The notes: generated by a model from the sequence alone, not told the origin. A stretch of DNA of 64,000 nt from Xenorhabdus cabanillasii (GCF_003386665.1 NZ_QTUB01000001.1:3038001-3102000); one strand, 5' to 3'; counted from the stretch's first letter, positions 39,455 through 49,382 are shown. Translations and numbers: made by a program.

Positions 39455-40411
39455 ATAAAGGAATGGGAGATGGGATGCGGGAGTTTGACCGTCTTGGATG
39501 ATAGAGGGTTTTATCATCGCTGCTAATTTTGAAATCGTGGACGGGCGGTCTGACACTTTTATTGCCAGCATACAATCAATTACATGCAGAAATGATAAGG
39601 AATAACCTGTAGGGCACCGTTTGGTTAAAGGTTGATAACGATCTTCAATATTGCGCACAATGCTGACGGGTGGTGGTTTCCCGACAATCAAAGTATGCAA
39701 TACAGCCCCTAAGGCATAGATATCAGTCCAGGGGCCTTGCTGTCCTTCTCCATTGATGGTGTATTGTTCACAAGGCGTGAAACCAGGCCTGACAGTGATT
39801 TCTTCATTATCAGACAAATGTTCTGTTGTTTTTCGGGCCGATCCCAAATCAAGCAGTATTGGTAACTGTTTGTTCTGAATTAAAATATTATCGAGAGAAA
39901 TATCGCAGTGCAGATAACCTGCCTGATGAAGCGTATTGAGCGCATTAAACAAGGGAAACAAAATACGACACAGCCAGTTCTGTGTAATGATCTTTGGGTG
40001 TTTTAGCTGCAACAGTTTTAGTGTTATGCCCCTGTAAAACGGAGTGGCAATATAAGCCGTGCCATTTTGTTGCCAAAAACGCAAGAAACGGGGCAGACAT
40101 GGATGATTAAAGCAAGACATTATATGGGCTTCACGCATAAAACTGTGAAGACCGATTTTGAATCTCTTTTGCAGACTTGAGCAACGCAGGTTTAATTTCA
40201 AATCATTGCGACGGATCACAACTGCCGATGGCAGATATTCTTTAATGGCAACAGCACATTTTTTACGGTGATCCCAAGCCTTATATACGATGCCAAATCC
40301 ACCTTTACCTACAATTTTCTCAATTTCAAATTCATTGAAGCAGTATCCAGTAGGTAATGCCTGCAATGATGGGTATCTGTTATTAAAATAGTTATAGTAG
40401 GAATTCTGCAT
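39443..40411 (-). CDS. T6SS-associated Ser/Thr protein kinase
   Basis: This is a 322-aa eukaryotic-like kinase with no membrane helix or sensor domain. The glycine loop is GKGGFGIVYKA (about 35-45), the ATP lysine is Lys57 (VAIKEY), the catalytic loop is HCDISLDNIL and the metal site is DLG. PGFTPCEQY matches the activation segment of the PpkA/PknB-like group. In the catalytic loop the usual lysine two residues after the Asp is serine. It is the last gene of the T6SS operon. In Pseudomonas PpkA phosphorylates the FHA protein to switch secretion on; the FHA partner TagH is encoded here, but the phosphatase PppA is not seen. The kinase fold is clear, activity probable. Confidence 0.87.
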   Translation of the reverse strand: MQNSYYNYFNNRYPSLQALPTGYCFNEFEIEKIVGKGGFGIVYKAWDHRKKCAVAIKEYLPSAVVIRRNDLKLNLRCSSLQKRFKIGLHSFMREAHIMSCFNHPCLPRFLRFWQQNGTAYIATPFYRGITLKLLQLKHPKIITQNWLCRILFPLFNALNTLHQAGYLHCDISLDNILIQNKQLPILLDLGSARKTTEHLSDNEEITVRPGFTPCEQYTINGEGQQGPWTDIYALGAVLHTLIVGKPPPVSIVRNIEDRYQPLTKRCPTGYSLSFLHVIDCMLAIKVSDRPSTISKLAAMIKPSIIQDGQTPASHLPFLYQIS

Positions 40412-40449
40412 CGGAGATGGCCTCTTGAACCTTTGTTTTGTCCTCTTTA

Positions 40450-40504
40450 CTTTTCAAGTTATCTCTTTGCTGGCTGCCTCTTGAAATCCATAGGGTGTAT
40501 ACAC
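40450..40504. repeat. Dispersed palindromic repeat, copy 2
   Basis: CTTTTCAAGTTATCTCTTTG opens the element, GCTGGCTGCCTCTTGAAATC follows, and it ends in a TATAC-rich flank. The arms TTTCAAG (40452-40458) and CTTGAAA (40480-40486) are complementary. It sits between clpV and the kinase gene and shares the words of copies 1 and 3. Confidence 0.6.
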
Positions 40505-40522
40505 GATGTTACGCAGGATCTA

Positions 40523-43162
40523 TCAATTATCATTCGAAAACTGGAACTCAAGTTCCCCTTGTTCGAGTGACACTTGTAATCGGTTATATTGTTCATCCTG
40601 AGCGCTGGCAGAGAGCAGCCGTTGACTGATTTGTGGCAATATGGTGTTAGTCAAGATAGCATCAACCGTACGACCACCTGATTCAACCTCAGTACAACGA
40701 CTGACAATATTTTCAATCATAGCGTCATCAAATGTTGCAGCAATGCCATGGTTTTCCAGTAAACGTTTTTGAATTCTCCCTAATTGTAAATGGACAATAT
40801 TAGTCATCACTTCGTCATTCAATGAATAGTAGGGAATAACCAACAAACGTCCCAATAAAGCCGCAGGGAATGTGTCTAATAATGGCTTACGTAATGCAGA
40901 GCTGAGCTGTTCCGGCTCCGGTACGCTATTATCTTGTTGGGCATGCTGGCGGCATAATGAACTGACTAAATCGGCTCCCACATTGGATGTCAGGATAATA
41001 ATGGTATTACGAAAATCAATGTGTCGGCCTTCACCATCTTCCATCCAGCCTTTGTCGAATACCTGAAAGAAAATCTCATGAACATCAGGATGTGCTTTTT
41101 CGATTTCATCCAGCAATACAACACTGTAAGGACGGCGGCGAACAGCTTCGGTTAATACACCGCCTTCACCATAGCCAACATAGCCGGGAGGTGCTCCCTT
41201 CAATGTTGATACGGTGTGTGCTTCCTGAAATTCGCTCATATTGATGGTAATGAGATTTTGCTCGCCACCATATAATGTTTCAGCCAGAGCGAGTGCTGTT
41301 TCCGTTTTACCCACACCAGAAGGGCCACATAATAGAAAAACTCCAACCGGTTTATTGGGATCATCTAATTTCGCCCGTGAAGTACGTACCCGTTTTGCGA
41401 TTATTTCCAATGCGTGGTACTGACCAATCACCCGCTGACTGAGTGTATCAGCCAACTGCAATACGGCTTCGATTTCATCTTTCATCATGCGGCTTAGAGG
41501 AATGCCGGTCCAATCTGACACAACAGCGGAAACAACGTTACTGTCTACTGCCGCAAAAATGAGAGGCTCTTCCCCCTGTAAAGTTTTCAATTGTTGTTGC
41601 AGATCAGTTAATTCAGTACGGAGAAGAGCGGAATCATCATTCTGGTCTTCATTCAACTGGATGCGTAATTGAATAATTTTCTCTGTCAGGGAAAGTTCTT
41701 GTTGCCAGCGTGCCTCTAGCTGCTCTTTTTGTTCTGCCAGAGTGGTGAGCTGATTGAGGATATTTTCTGTTCGCTGAGAGTCACCCATACCTACTTTTGC
41801 TTCTCGCGCCACAATCTCCAGCTCAACATTCAGTGCATCTATCTGATGACGGCAGTTTTCTAGCTGAGGAGGTTCTGCATGCTGGCTGACAGCAACTCTG
41901 GCACAGGCTGTGTCCAGTAATGCGATGGCTTTATCCGGTAACTGACGGGCAGGGATGTAGCGGTGGGAGAGATGCACCGCTGCTTCGACTGCCTCATCTA
42001 ATAAAAGAATACGGTGGTGTTTTTCCAGTGTATTGACCAGACTACGTAGCATTATCAGAGCTTTGGTTTCGTCAGGTTCATGAACCTGAACAACCTGAAA
42101 ACGACGGGTCAAGGCAGGATCTTTTTCGATATATTTTTTGTATTCTGACCAGGTTGTAGCCCCAAGCGTACGTAATTGACCTCTCGCTAAGGCTGGTTTT
42201 AATAAGTTGGCAGCATCTCCTGTTCCTTGCTGCCCACCGGCACCAATCAAAGTATGGATTTCATCAATAAACAAAATAATGGGGGTTGGACTGGACTGCA
42301 CTTCTTCAATTACTTTTCGCAGACGGGATTCGAATTCGCCTTTAACACCTGCCCCTGCTTGTAACATGCCAATATCCAACAACCAAAGCTGAACATTCCG
42401 TAAAGGAGGAGGAACTTCATCTGCGGCAATTCTCAGTGCTAATCCTTCAATTACCGCAGTTTTACCGACACCAGCTTCACCTGTCAGTAATGGGTTATTT
42501 TGACGGCGGCGCATCAGGATATCAATGATCTGGCGGATTTCTTCATCACGCCCAGACACCGGGTCAATCTCACCATTACGGGCCCGCGCCGTCAATTCCT
42601 GACCATATTGCTGTAGTGCTGAGCCTGTTGCAGTTTGTGTTGTTGCCCCTTGTGTACCGGTTGATGATGCTGTGATCTCCTGGGCTTCATCACTGCCATC
42701 GAATATTGCGTGAAAATTATCGATCAGGACATCTGTATTAATGCGATCAAACAGGGGAGAAATGGCTTTCAGGGCATTGCGTAGATTGAAAGTTTTCAAT
42801 ATGCCTATCAGTAAATGGGCACTGCGAATTTGATCAACACCGAATTTCAGCGAACCGTAAACCCAGGCCCGTTCAACGGCACTGTCAATATGTTCTGAGA
42901 GGTCAGAAATGGCGCTGGCACCACGAGGCAGACGATCCAGCGCTGTAACAATGTCTTTGGTCAACGCAGATTCATCCAGATTGAAGTGATGGAGGAGTTT
43001 CTGTAAATCACAGTTTTGTTGCTGCATGATTTGGTGTAGCCAATGCACTAACTCAACATAAGGGTTACCACGCAGCTTGCAAAAAGCAGTGGCACTTTCT
43101 AACGATGTGAATAATGTGCGGTTAAGCTTACCAAATAGTACGGAGCGGCTGATTTCTGACAT
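40523..43162 (-). CDS. clpV: T6SS ATPase ClpV (TssH)
   Basis: This AAA+ unfoldase (879 aa) pulls apart the contracted TssB/TssC sheath so that its subunits can be reused. It has the N-terminal Clp repeat domain that binds the sheath, a first ATPase (GEAGVGKT near 225, LFIDEIHTLIGAG), a middle coiled-coil region (about 430-540) and a second ATPase (GPSGVGKTETALALAE near 617, VVLLDEIEKAHPDV). The length and these motifs fit ClpV rather than ClpB, as does the operon setting. It lies 60 bases downstream of tssG. Confidence 0.95.
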   Translation of the reverse strand: MSEISRSVLFGKLNRTLFTSLESATAFCKLRGNPYVELVHWLHQIMQQQNCDLQKLLHHFNLDESALTKDIVTALDRLPRGASAISDLSEHIDSAVERAWVYGSLKFGVDQIRSAHLLIGILKTFNLRNALKAISPLFDRINTDVLIDNFHAIFDGSDEAQEITASSTGTQGATTQTATGSALQQYGQELTARARNGEIDPVSGRDEEIRQIIDILMRRRQNNPLLTGEAGVGKTAVIEGLALRIAADEVPPPLRNVQLWLLDIGMLQAGAGVKGEFESRLRKVIEEVQSSPTPIILFIDEIHTLIGAGGQQGTGDAANLLKPALARGQLRTLGATTWSEYKKYIEKDPALTRRFQVVQVHEPDETKALIMLRSLVNTLEKHHRILLLDEAVEAAVHLSHRYIPARQLPDKAIALLDTACARVAVSQHAEPPQLENCRHQIDALNVELEIVAREAKVGMGDSQRTENILNQLTTLAEQKEQLEARWQQELSLTEKIIQLRIQLNEDQNDDSALLRTELTDLQQQLKTLQGEEPLIFAAVDSNVVSAVVSDWTGIPLSRMMKDEIEAVLQLADTLSQRVIGQYHALEIIAKRVRTSRAKLDDPNKPVGVFLLCGPSGVGKTETALALAETLYGGEQNLITINMSEFQEAHTVSTLKGAPPGYVGYGEGGVLTEAVRRRPYSVVLLDEIEKAHPDVHEIFFQVFDKGWMEDGEGRHIDFRNTIIILTSNVGADLVSSLCRQHAQQDNSVPEPEQLSSALRKPLLDTFPAALLGRLLVIPYYSLNDEVMTNIVHLQLGRIQKRLLENHGIAATFDDAMIENIVSRCTEVESGGRTVDAILTNTILPQISQRLLSASAQDEQYNRLQVSLEQGELEFQFSNDN

Positions 43163-43222
43163 AGCGTGTAATCCGTGATGTTATCGTTGATCGTGTTTTG
43201 TAGAGAGTGATTACATTGTTGT

Positions 43223-44269
43223 TCAGTGAAATTCTGGATTATAGATTAAGTCACCACAGTGGGATTTCTGTTCAATGTTGCCAAGCCAGCTGTTTAATCC
43301 TAATTTTACTGGTGCTGACAGGTGAATACCTTTTATATCGGCCCGATCAAGTATCAGGCGGATATCCCATGCGTATTCGATCCCGAAATATTGATGTACC
43401 CAATCACGTAGCTGTAGTGATTTTGGTTGGTTTGGTAAAAACGCTTCATACTCAGCCAGGGTTAACGGGCCGAGTTCAAGGCGGAATTTATATTGAACAT
43501 CATATAATGTTGTTCCCAAAAAGGCCGATTCGCCTAAACGAGGCATATTGCGTCCGGCTTTTAACCGCGCCTGATCCTGAGTTTCAATTTTCAGCCATTG
43601 GGGAATATTTTGTATAACTTTTAATGGAATATTGAAGTAACTAAATAATATTTTCGCCAACCCTTCTGCGCTATGCCCCTGCCGGGATAAATGGCCTGAT
43701 AACGAATAGCGGGCGTGTTCACTAATTGAATCTGATTGTTGTTGAGCAGGTAACCCCATACCAACCAGACAGGCGAGATAATGACAGAAGCGTTGGTTAT
43801 CCTGACGGTCAAGCGACACTGTTGATTGGGAATTAGCCCAGGCACGATAGAACAGCAGTATTAGCCGATGGTGAAATAAATTGGCAAATGCGTTCAGTGT
43901 TGGGTCTTGATAGTTATATTGTCGCGCATAAGTATATTCGGTGATATGGAGCGGCAATGGCCCATTCGGGCCGAACAAGCCAAAACTGTAAATCAGTATG
44001 TCATACAGTTTTGAGTTTTCGCGTTTTCTGGCTTCAGCAATGGTAGATGGCGCGAATATCATAGATGCTTTTTGACCTAACCGCAGCAGGTCGTATCGCG
44101 GCAATGGGGCTGAACCCAGCATATAATACTCCCCGGACTGGGCGTCTATTCGGCGCAGGGTCTGAAATAGATCGAATTGCCACGGTGTCTGGGTTAGCTG
44201 CTGCCAAAAATTGTCCGGCAGGTAACATATGCGATGTATGGAAACGGCACTTGTTTCTCTCATATTCAT
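43223..44269 (-). CDS. tssG: T6SS baseplate protein TssG
   Basis: This is a baseplate wedge component of 348 aa (ImpH/VasB family). The N-terminus shows FWQQLTQTPWQFDLFQTLRR. The family-typical stretch PLPLHITEYTYARQYNYQDP is present, and later RLGESAFLGTTLYDVQYKFR. TssG works with TssF, TssE and TssK to start tube and sheath assembly. The gene follows tssF after 19 bases, whereas in many operons the two overlap. Confidence 0.94.
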   Translation of the reverse strand: MNMRETSAVSIHRICYLPDNFWQQLTQTPWQFDLFQTLRRIDAQSGEYYMLGSAPLPRYDLLRLGQKASMIFAPSTIAEARKRENSKLYDILIYSFGLFGPNGPLPLHITEYTYARQYNYQDPTLNAFANLFHHRLILLFYRAWANSQSTVSLDRQDNQRFCHYLACLVGMGLPAQQQSDSISEHARYSLSGHLSRQGHSAEGLAKILFSYFNIPLKVIQNIPQWLKIETQDQARLKAGRNMPRLGESAFLGTTLYDVQYKFRLELGPLTLAEYEAFLPNQPKSLQLRDWVHQYFGIEYAWDIRLILDRADIKGIHLSAPVKLGLNSWLGNIEQKSHCGDLIYNPEFH

Positions 44270-44288
44270 TTTTATCTGTAAGTACTGG

Positions 44289-46163
44289 CTATATCAGCTT
44301 CTTTTTTCCCATCCGGGCCGGCCAAAAACCGATCCTGCCACGTTGCTGACTATAGAGCGTCATTTCAGTAAAAGAGTTCATGGTGACCAGACGTGAGAAT
44401 AATTTTTCCAGAACACTTCCCAGTAACCAGGGGCTGTTTCCGGCAAATTCCTGCTCATCCACTTCCAGTTCAATGCTGACTCCACGGGCAAAAACGATCG
44501 GGCCGGGTTCAGGAACCCTACGACAAATTGTTTTTAATGAACAATGGCGAATACCATTAATCTGACGGGCGATAGCTGGCTCTGAAAGGTTGGCATACAG
44601 ACTGAGTAATTGCCGTAATGCCTGAGTTCCTTGCTCATCATTTTTATCCATAAAATTTAGATAGTTGAGCTGGAGGTGACTGATTAATTTCCAGGATATT
44701 GAGCCTTGTGCTAAAGCCGGGCGTGGTATGGTTGGTCTTTTAAGAAACACAATCTGGTTGATGGGGATAGAATCCAGCATAACGAAGCTATCAAGATCTT
44801 GTTGACGCAACATTGCAGATAAGTCACGGTTGGTGCACATGACATCGGCAGTCAGGAACTTGAGTTCATTCGGCCAAGGGGAATGTTGTTCATCAACAAT
44901 AGAAACAAAGGATTCTGTACCGACATAACTGGTTCGGGTGCCGTAATGATGCGCATGTTCAGATAAAATACGGGGATCACGGCGCACAGAAAAATAGGCA
45001 CCGTAATTGCCTTTATCATCACTGAAAGTAGACCAGAAAGGTCTGAAAATTCGTGTTTCTCTGTGTTTAATATCTGCACCATGCAGATGTTTTACAGAAA
45101 AGATTTCATAATCCAGAGGCCGGATATTATCGACAACTAAATGATACTCATTTGTACTTTCTTCTACCGTGACACGTTCAGTCAACTTAGGGAATAAATT
45201 AATTACGGGTGTACTATTGAGGGCTAAATAAGAGGAATCAACCAGATGCTCCAAATCCGTGTCTATTTTGTCCAAAAGCAGGATCAGTTCAAACTCACTC
45301 TCTTTTTGCGTTTTTTCCAACAGAGATTGCATGCCACTAATGCTGAAAAATTGAAAACGTACCGGAAAAGCGAAATATTCCTGGATCTGACGATAGCCAC
45401 TGAAAGTACGCGGATCGTTAGGTAACAACGACTGATCATCATCAAACCCTTCATGATGTGGAGAAATATCAGGTAAAACCTGATATTGGGGAGTATCACC
45501 AAGGGTCTGACATACCATGCCGACGCAATGTTCCATGAGCAATTCTAACAATTGTTGGGATTGAATATCCGGCCCTGAAAGAAAGAATACCAGTTTATTG
45601 AGATCCAATTCGTTGAGGAAAAATTTTCCTTTGCAGGAGAGATGAATGCGCAGTGCACTGACAGCACCGGATTGGTGAAGATTTAAAGTTGCCAGAGGAA
45701 TGTTGGCAGGGAGCTTACCCAGTTCAACTTTTTGCAAATGTAATGGTTGCAAAATAACGTCTTGTGCTGTGCTGTACTGGAATGTAATGCCATCTTTTTT
45801 CAATGTCTGACAGTGCATGAGCGTTCCGCGTGGCACTAAAAATCCATGGCTGATATCCCCTTTGCTGGTATCAGGCTGGAGTTCGACGATTGTCATTGAT
45901 GGGGTAGGAGCCAGATAATTAGGGTAGAGCATCTCCAGTAATTGCTGGGAAAAATTCGGAAATTCGGCATCCATTTTGAACTGAATACGGGAAGTCAGAA
46001 AAGCAAAACCTTCCATAAGTCGTTCAACATAAGGGTCAGCAACATCAATACCATGCATACCCAGACGGTTGGCGACTTTTGGATAACGTTCGGCAAATTC
46101 TTTGCCCATTTCACGTAAATAAACTAGCTCACGATTGTAATATTCAAGAAGTTTGCTATCCAT
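44289..46163 (-). CDS. tssF: T6SS baseplate protein TssF
   Basis: This is a baseplate component of 624 aa (ImpG/VasA family). The N-terminus is diagnostic: LLEYYNRELVYLREMGKEFA, then YPKVANRLGM and PYVERLMEGFAFLTSRIQFK, then LLEMLYPNYLAPTPSM. TssF binds TssG in a 2:1 wedge and links the baseplate to TssK and the membrane complex. It lies 26 bases after tssE. Confidence 0.95.
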   Translation of the reverse strand: MDSKLLEYYNRELVYLREMGKEFAERYPKVANRLGMHGIDVADPYVERLMEGFAFLTSRIQFKMDAEFPNFSQQLLEMLYPNYLAPTPSMTIVELQPDTSKGDISHGFLVPRGTLMHCQTLKKDGITFQYSTAQDVILQPLHLQKVELGKLPANIPLATLNLHQSGAVSALRIHLSCKGKFFLNELDLNKLVFFLSGPDIQSQQLLELLMEHCVGMVCQTLGDTPQYQVLPDISPHHEGFDDDQSLLPNDPRTFSGYRQIQEYFAFPVRFQFFSISGMQSLLEKTQKESEFELILLLDKIDTDLEHLVDSSYLALNSTPVINLFPKLTERVTVEESTNEYHLVVDNIRPLDYEIFSVKHLHGADIKHRETRIFRPFWSTFSDDKGNYGAYFSVRRDPRILSEHAHHYGTRTSYVGTESFVSIVDEQHSPWPNELKFLTADVMCTNRDLSAMLRQQDLDSFVMLDSIPINQIVFLKRPTIPRPALAQGSISWKLISHLQLNYLNFMDKNDEQGTQALRQLLSLYANLSEPAIARQINGIRHCSLKTICRRVPEPGPIVFARGVSIELEVDEQEFAGNSPWLLGSVLEKLFSRLVTMNSFTEMTLYSQQRGRIGFWPARMGKKKLI

Positions 46164-46189
46164 GTATCTGTATCCTCTCGTATCTGTTT

Positions 46190-46744
46190 TTATCCTGCTT
46201 CTTTGATAGTGAAATAACCGTTTTCCAGATCAATATCACTACGGAACAGGAATTCGAGTGGCCAGGGAACACACCACAAAAAACCTTTAATCTCAATGGA
46301 TAATGTATTGTATAGGTTCAGAGAGTCAGTATCGGAAACACAATTCACTTCAAGTTCATCGGCAATAATGCGTGGTTCAAACACATGTATAGCCTTAATG
46401 ATTTTATGTTGAATATCTCCCCACTCTATTTCAGACATGCGTTTACCCGCCAGAGGTTCCAGCCCAAAGTTATAAACAGAACGGCGTATTTCCGGATACA
46501 GGGTAAGAGCTTGCTCGGATTCACAGTTGATGCTGTTGAGCAACCACTGTAAATCCCGCAGAACATTTTGTCGTAATGTACTGTGTGATATCAGATAGTT
46601 GCTGATTGCCTCTTTTTTCTTATCGGGGTCGTTATCAGTGAGCCTATCCAGCAAGGAAGGCTGCATTCTGTCTCTGGCAGTGATACGCTTGGCATTACTC
46701 CGACGATGATAACCACCATGTATTAAAGTTATATTGTCATTCAT
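46190..46744 (-). CDS. tssE: T6SS baseplate protein TssE (gp25-like)
   Basis: This is a small baseplate protein (184 aa from MNDNITLI) of the gp25 lysozyme-like family that nucleates sheath growth. The start is chosen because AATAGG lies seven bases before this ATG; a frame starting 11 codons earlier has no ribosome site. MQPSLLDRLTDNDP and the ending of the gp25 domain (PLEFLFRSDIDLENGYF) fit the family. The gap to tagH is 75 bases. Confidence 0.9.
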   Translation of the reverse strand: MNDNITLIHGGYHRRSNAKRITARDRMQPSLLDRLTDNDPDKKKEAISNYLISHSTLRQNVLRDLQWLLNSINCESEQALTLYPEIRRSVYNFGLEPLAGKRMSEIEWGDIQHKIIKAIHVFEPRIIADELEVNCVSDTDSLNLYNTLSIEIKGFLWCVPWPLEFLFRSDIDLENGYFTIKEAG

Positions 46745-46819
46745 GGAGTACCTATTGGTCGTAGTGATAATGGGCAATAGGGGAAAGATTGCTGAGGCAA
46801 TGAACTATTTTTGATTTGC

Positions 46820-48658
46820 CTATTTTTTTAGTTTGCTTTGAGAACTTTTATATTTATTGACCTCTTTTTCATAGGATTGCAGGAAGTTTTCACCAAACAG
46901 AACTGAATTTTGCTCAAATTCGTTGGCTGTTTTTTGATAGTATTTGGTGAGAAATTCCCACAATGATGTTTTGTAGGTTGACGATAAAGACAAACGCGGC
47001 ATGCCGCCTTCATCCCGTGCTTTCTGCTCAAGAATTCCGGGATGGAATAGTTGCAGGATATCTCTCGTAATGGCACGTACTCCTGCTATCATTCCTAATT
47101 GGTGTGCTTGCAATTCAATTAAAATATCGCGGGTCGCCTGCTCAACAGGCATAAATCCAGGCATATGATCACCAAACATCTGTACTAAAACAGATTGACC
47201 AGAAGGTAATAGCTTAAATGGATTATTGGCATCCAATAGCATCTGAGTCATATCCGCATCAGCTTCCCGTTTCAGCATCGTGCGTGAAGCATTGAGTGCG
47301 ACGATCCCTTGGGATAACTGGCTGATAAACAGACCTAATTGATACATGCGGTATTCATCAAATTGTGGTTGGTGAAGGTTTTTGAGTCCCATTCCCTCTA
47401 ATAGTGATGCCAGTAATTTCCCCTCCAGTTTGATCCCGTCTGTTTGATGGTTATCGGAACTATAGCTTATAGGATCAATACCAAGCCGCTCATAAGCATG
47501 GTTATCATGCGTGATATGAAGGGAATTATTAGCGTTATTCACCTGGTGTTTAATTGAGGGCTGGTGATTGGCGCTGGTCTGATGATCAGGATATTCATTT
47601 GAAGGAGCAGGGGGAAAGGGCGGAAAAATATTTTCTTTTGTTCTGGCTTCTTCTATACCTGTATGACTTTTGGCTAAATCTTTACTGAGTTCCTTAGATA
47701 TCTCTTCTGTTGTGAAGAGTGGCGGTAAATAAGGTGGCTGAGCAATGGATTGTTTATCCTGAGCAGATATGGGCTGTGATACAGGAGCAAACTGAGGATC
47801 GGAAATTGTCGGGTTATCAGGTGATGTCAATGGTACGGCATTATCTAACATTAAGTTTAGTGGATCGTCATTTTTGACGCGTTTCTGCTGTCTTATAGGG
47901 TTGTCAGAAAATAATGCCAGTGGATCAATTTCTTTTTCTTTGTCGTCACTATGTTCAATTTCCTGGGTATTGTACTGGAATAATGTTGTGGGCGTATTGT
48001 TATTCAGAATATCTTCCTGTTGGAAGAGGGCATCTGAGTGGAACATAGTCACAGGATCTGTCGCCCGTAATTGTAGTGTCTCCAGATCGGTTGTGTTTTC
48101 AATTTGTGCTAATGGATCAATGGGGTTACGTTCATCGTTTTCCTGTTGTTGGGGTTTGAGCAGTGGGTTATTGTCATTTCCCTCTGATGTTGCCTGATGT
48201 CTGTTGAGGGAGGATAACGTATCGGGGGTAGTGAAAATTTGTTCGAGACCATCCCAGATTTCATTGGGAATGCCTGAACAGTTGGTAGCCGATTGGGATC
48301 CTGTATTGATAACCCGTGTGGTTGCCTGCGGAGGCGCACTTTTATTGATATCAACTGCCTGAATCTGATAGCCGCCAATATTCAATACATCACCATCACG
48401 GATTTCAACCTGACGATCCGGAGCCAATGGTATTGTGTTTAGTAACAATTCAGATGCAGAGCCACGATTGGTAATCCGACACTCACCATCAGCAGAAATA
48501 GATATGATGGCCTGAAGCCGGGCAATAGCCTGTTCTTTGTCGGGCAAAATCCAGTTATTGTCTTTGCTGCGACCGATAGTTCCCCCCGGAGGCAAAAAGT
48601 CATAACTCAATTGTGTGGGTTGATCTGTACCGCTGTTTTTAACAATGGTGAATCGCAT
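46820..48658 (-). CDS. tagH: T6SS FHA-domain protein TagH (ImpI/Fha type)
   Basis: This is a 612-aa protein with an N-terminal FHA phosphothreonine-binding domain (about 20-100; GGTIGRSKDNNWILPD, ITNRGSASELLLN), a long low-complexity linker rich in Asn, Gln, Asp and Pro (about 115-400), and the conserved type VI FHA C-terminal domain (about 410-600; LLASLLEGMGL, FKLLPSGQSVLVQMFGDHM). FHA proteins of this type are scaffold/switch components, phosphorylated by a PpkA-type kinase in some systems. A kinase gene ends this same operon. It follows hcp after a strong hairpin. Confidence 0.92.
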   Translation of the reverse strand: MRFTIVKNSGTDQPTQLSYDFLPPGGTIGRSKDNNWILPDKEQAIARLQAIISISADGECRITNRGSASELLLNTIPLAPDRQVEIRDGDVLNIGGYQIQAVDINKSAPPQATTRVINTGSQSATNCSGIPNEIWDGLEQIFTTPDTLSSLNRHQATSEGNDNNPLLKPQQQENDERNPIDPLAQIENTTDLETLQLRATDPVTMFHSDALFQQEDILNNNTPTTLFQYNTQEIEHSDDKEKEIDPLALFSDNPIRQQKRVKNDDPLNLMLDNAVPLTSPDNPTISDPQFAPVSQPISAQDKQSIAQPPYLPPLFTTEEISKELSKDLAKSHTGIEEARTKENIFPPFPPAPSNEYPDHQTSANHQPSIKHQVNNANNSLHITHDNHAYERLGIDPISYSSDNHQTDGIKLEGKLLASLLEGMGLKNLHQPQFDEYRMYQLGLFISQLSQGIVALNASRTMLKREADADMTQMLLDANNPFKLLPSGQSVLVQMFGDHMPGFMPVEQATRDILIELQAHQLGMIAGVRAITRDILQLFHPGILEQKARDEGGMPRLSLSSTYKTSLWEFLTKYYQKTANEFEQNSVLFGENFLQSYEKEVNKYKSSQSKLKK

Positions 48659-48700
48659 AAGCGTAGATCCCTATTTTTTGATAAGGATAGATTAGTAGAA

Positions 48701-48727
48701 ATAACCTCCCTGTTTCAGGGAGGTTAT
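48701..48727 (-). terminator. Hairpin terminator/attenuator after hcp
   Basis: Twelve-base arms ATAACCTCCCTG and CAGGGAGGTTAT are perfectly complementary with a 3-base loop. On the minus strand TTTCT follows. It lies 20 bases after the hcp stop and 43 bases before tagH, so it should cut or protect the 3' end of hcp mRNA while letting some transcription continue. Confidence 0.75.
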
Positions 48728-48747
48728 CGGGGTGGTCAATGATGTAA

Positions 48748-49227
48748 TTAGAGTGGCTTATTAGCGAAAGAATCCCATCCATAGGTGACTTCAGCGCCTT
48801 TTTTGCCTGTGAAGTCCAGAGGATAATAGCTTTCTTTATGTGATTGGAAGACCAGCTTAACAGTAGAAATATATTGATCAAATGAAAATCCGAGCGATGT
48901 GCTTGCTACCATAACGTTTGTCATGACTATGGTGTGCCAAAGTACATTTTCACCTCCTTGTCGCATGACTTCAATTTTAACTTCTTTGATATGTTTACCT
49001 ATCGTCAGATAATTAGACAAACTTATACATGATTTATCAAAGAAGAGCCCTACAGTAATACCAGGAATGCTAACTATACCCGAACTCAATCCGCTAGACT
49101 GAGTATTTGTAGAAATTTCATTAGTCATTCCCAACTCAAAAACATGGACGGCTGTCCATTCTTTATGGGTATCGTCACCTGATTCACCTTTAATATCAGT
49201 AAAAGTAATAAATGCGTTGTTAGACAT
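48748..49227 (-). CDS. hcp: T6SS tube protein Hcp (TssD)
   Basis: This is the subunit of the inner tube, secreted as hexameric rings, 159 aa from MSNNAFITF. That start has AAGGCAAAG before it and gives the usual Hcp length; the frame extending to 49269 lacks a ribosome site. ITFTDIKGESGDDTHKEWTA and the C-terminal VKLVFQSHKESYYPLDFTGKKGAE region fit the Hcp1 beta-barrel family. It stands apart from its neighbours: 155 bases separate it from tssC upstream, and a terminator-like hairpin follows. This suggests its own promoter and a high message level. Confidence 0.9.
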   Translation of the reverse strand: MSNNAFITFTDIKGESGDDTHKEWTAVHVFELGMTNEISTNTQSSGLSSGIVSIPGITVGLFFDKSCISLSNYLTIGKHIKEVKIEVMRQGGENVLWHTIVMTNVMVASTSLGFSFDQYISTVKLVFQSHKESYYPLDFTGKKGAEVTYGWDSFANKPL

Positions 49228-49382
49228 AATCTTTGCCTTAATAGAGTTGAATAGGATGATTGAATCCAATGGATGTATATTGGAGTGCGTATATACGTCT
49301 AGAAATGCATGTGTATTGTTACTGGAAGCCCCACTGTGCGGGATAATTTCTGATTTTGCTTAGAGAAAATAATTTTTTAGTA

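Noticed and set aside
40523..43162. ClpB chaperone rather than ClpV
   Set aside because: The domain plan is similar, but the gene sits directly after tssG and the N-terminal domain differs from ClpB. ClpV fits better.
45284..45502. Small ORFs antisense to or nested in the T6SS genes
   Set aside because: The T6SS proteins in the main frame are intact and match their families end to end. The small ORFs show no start signal or composition of their own.
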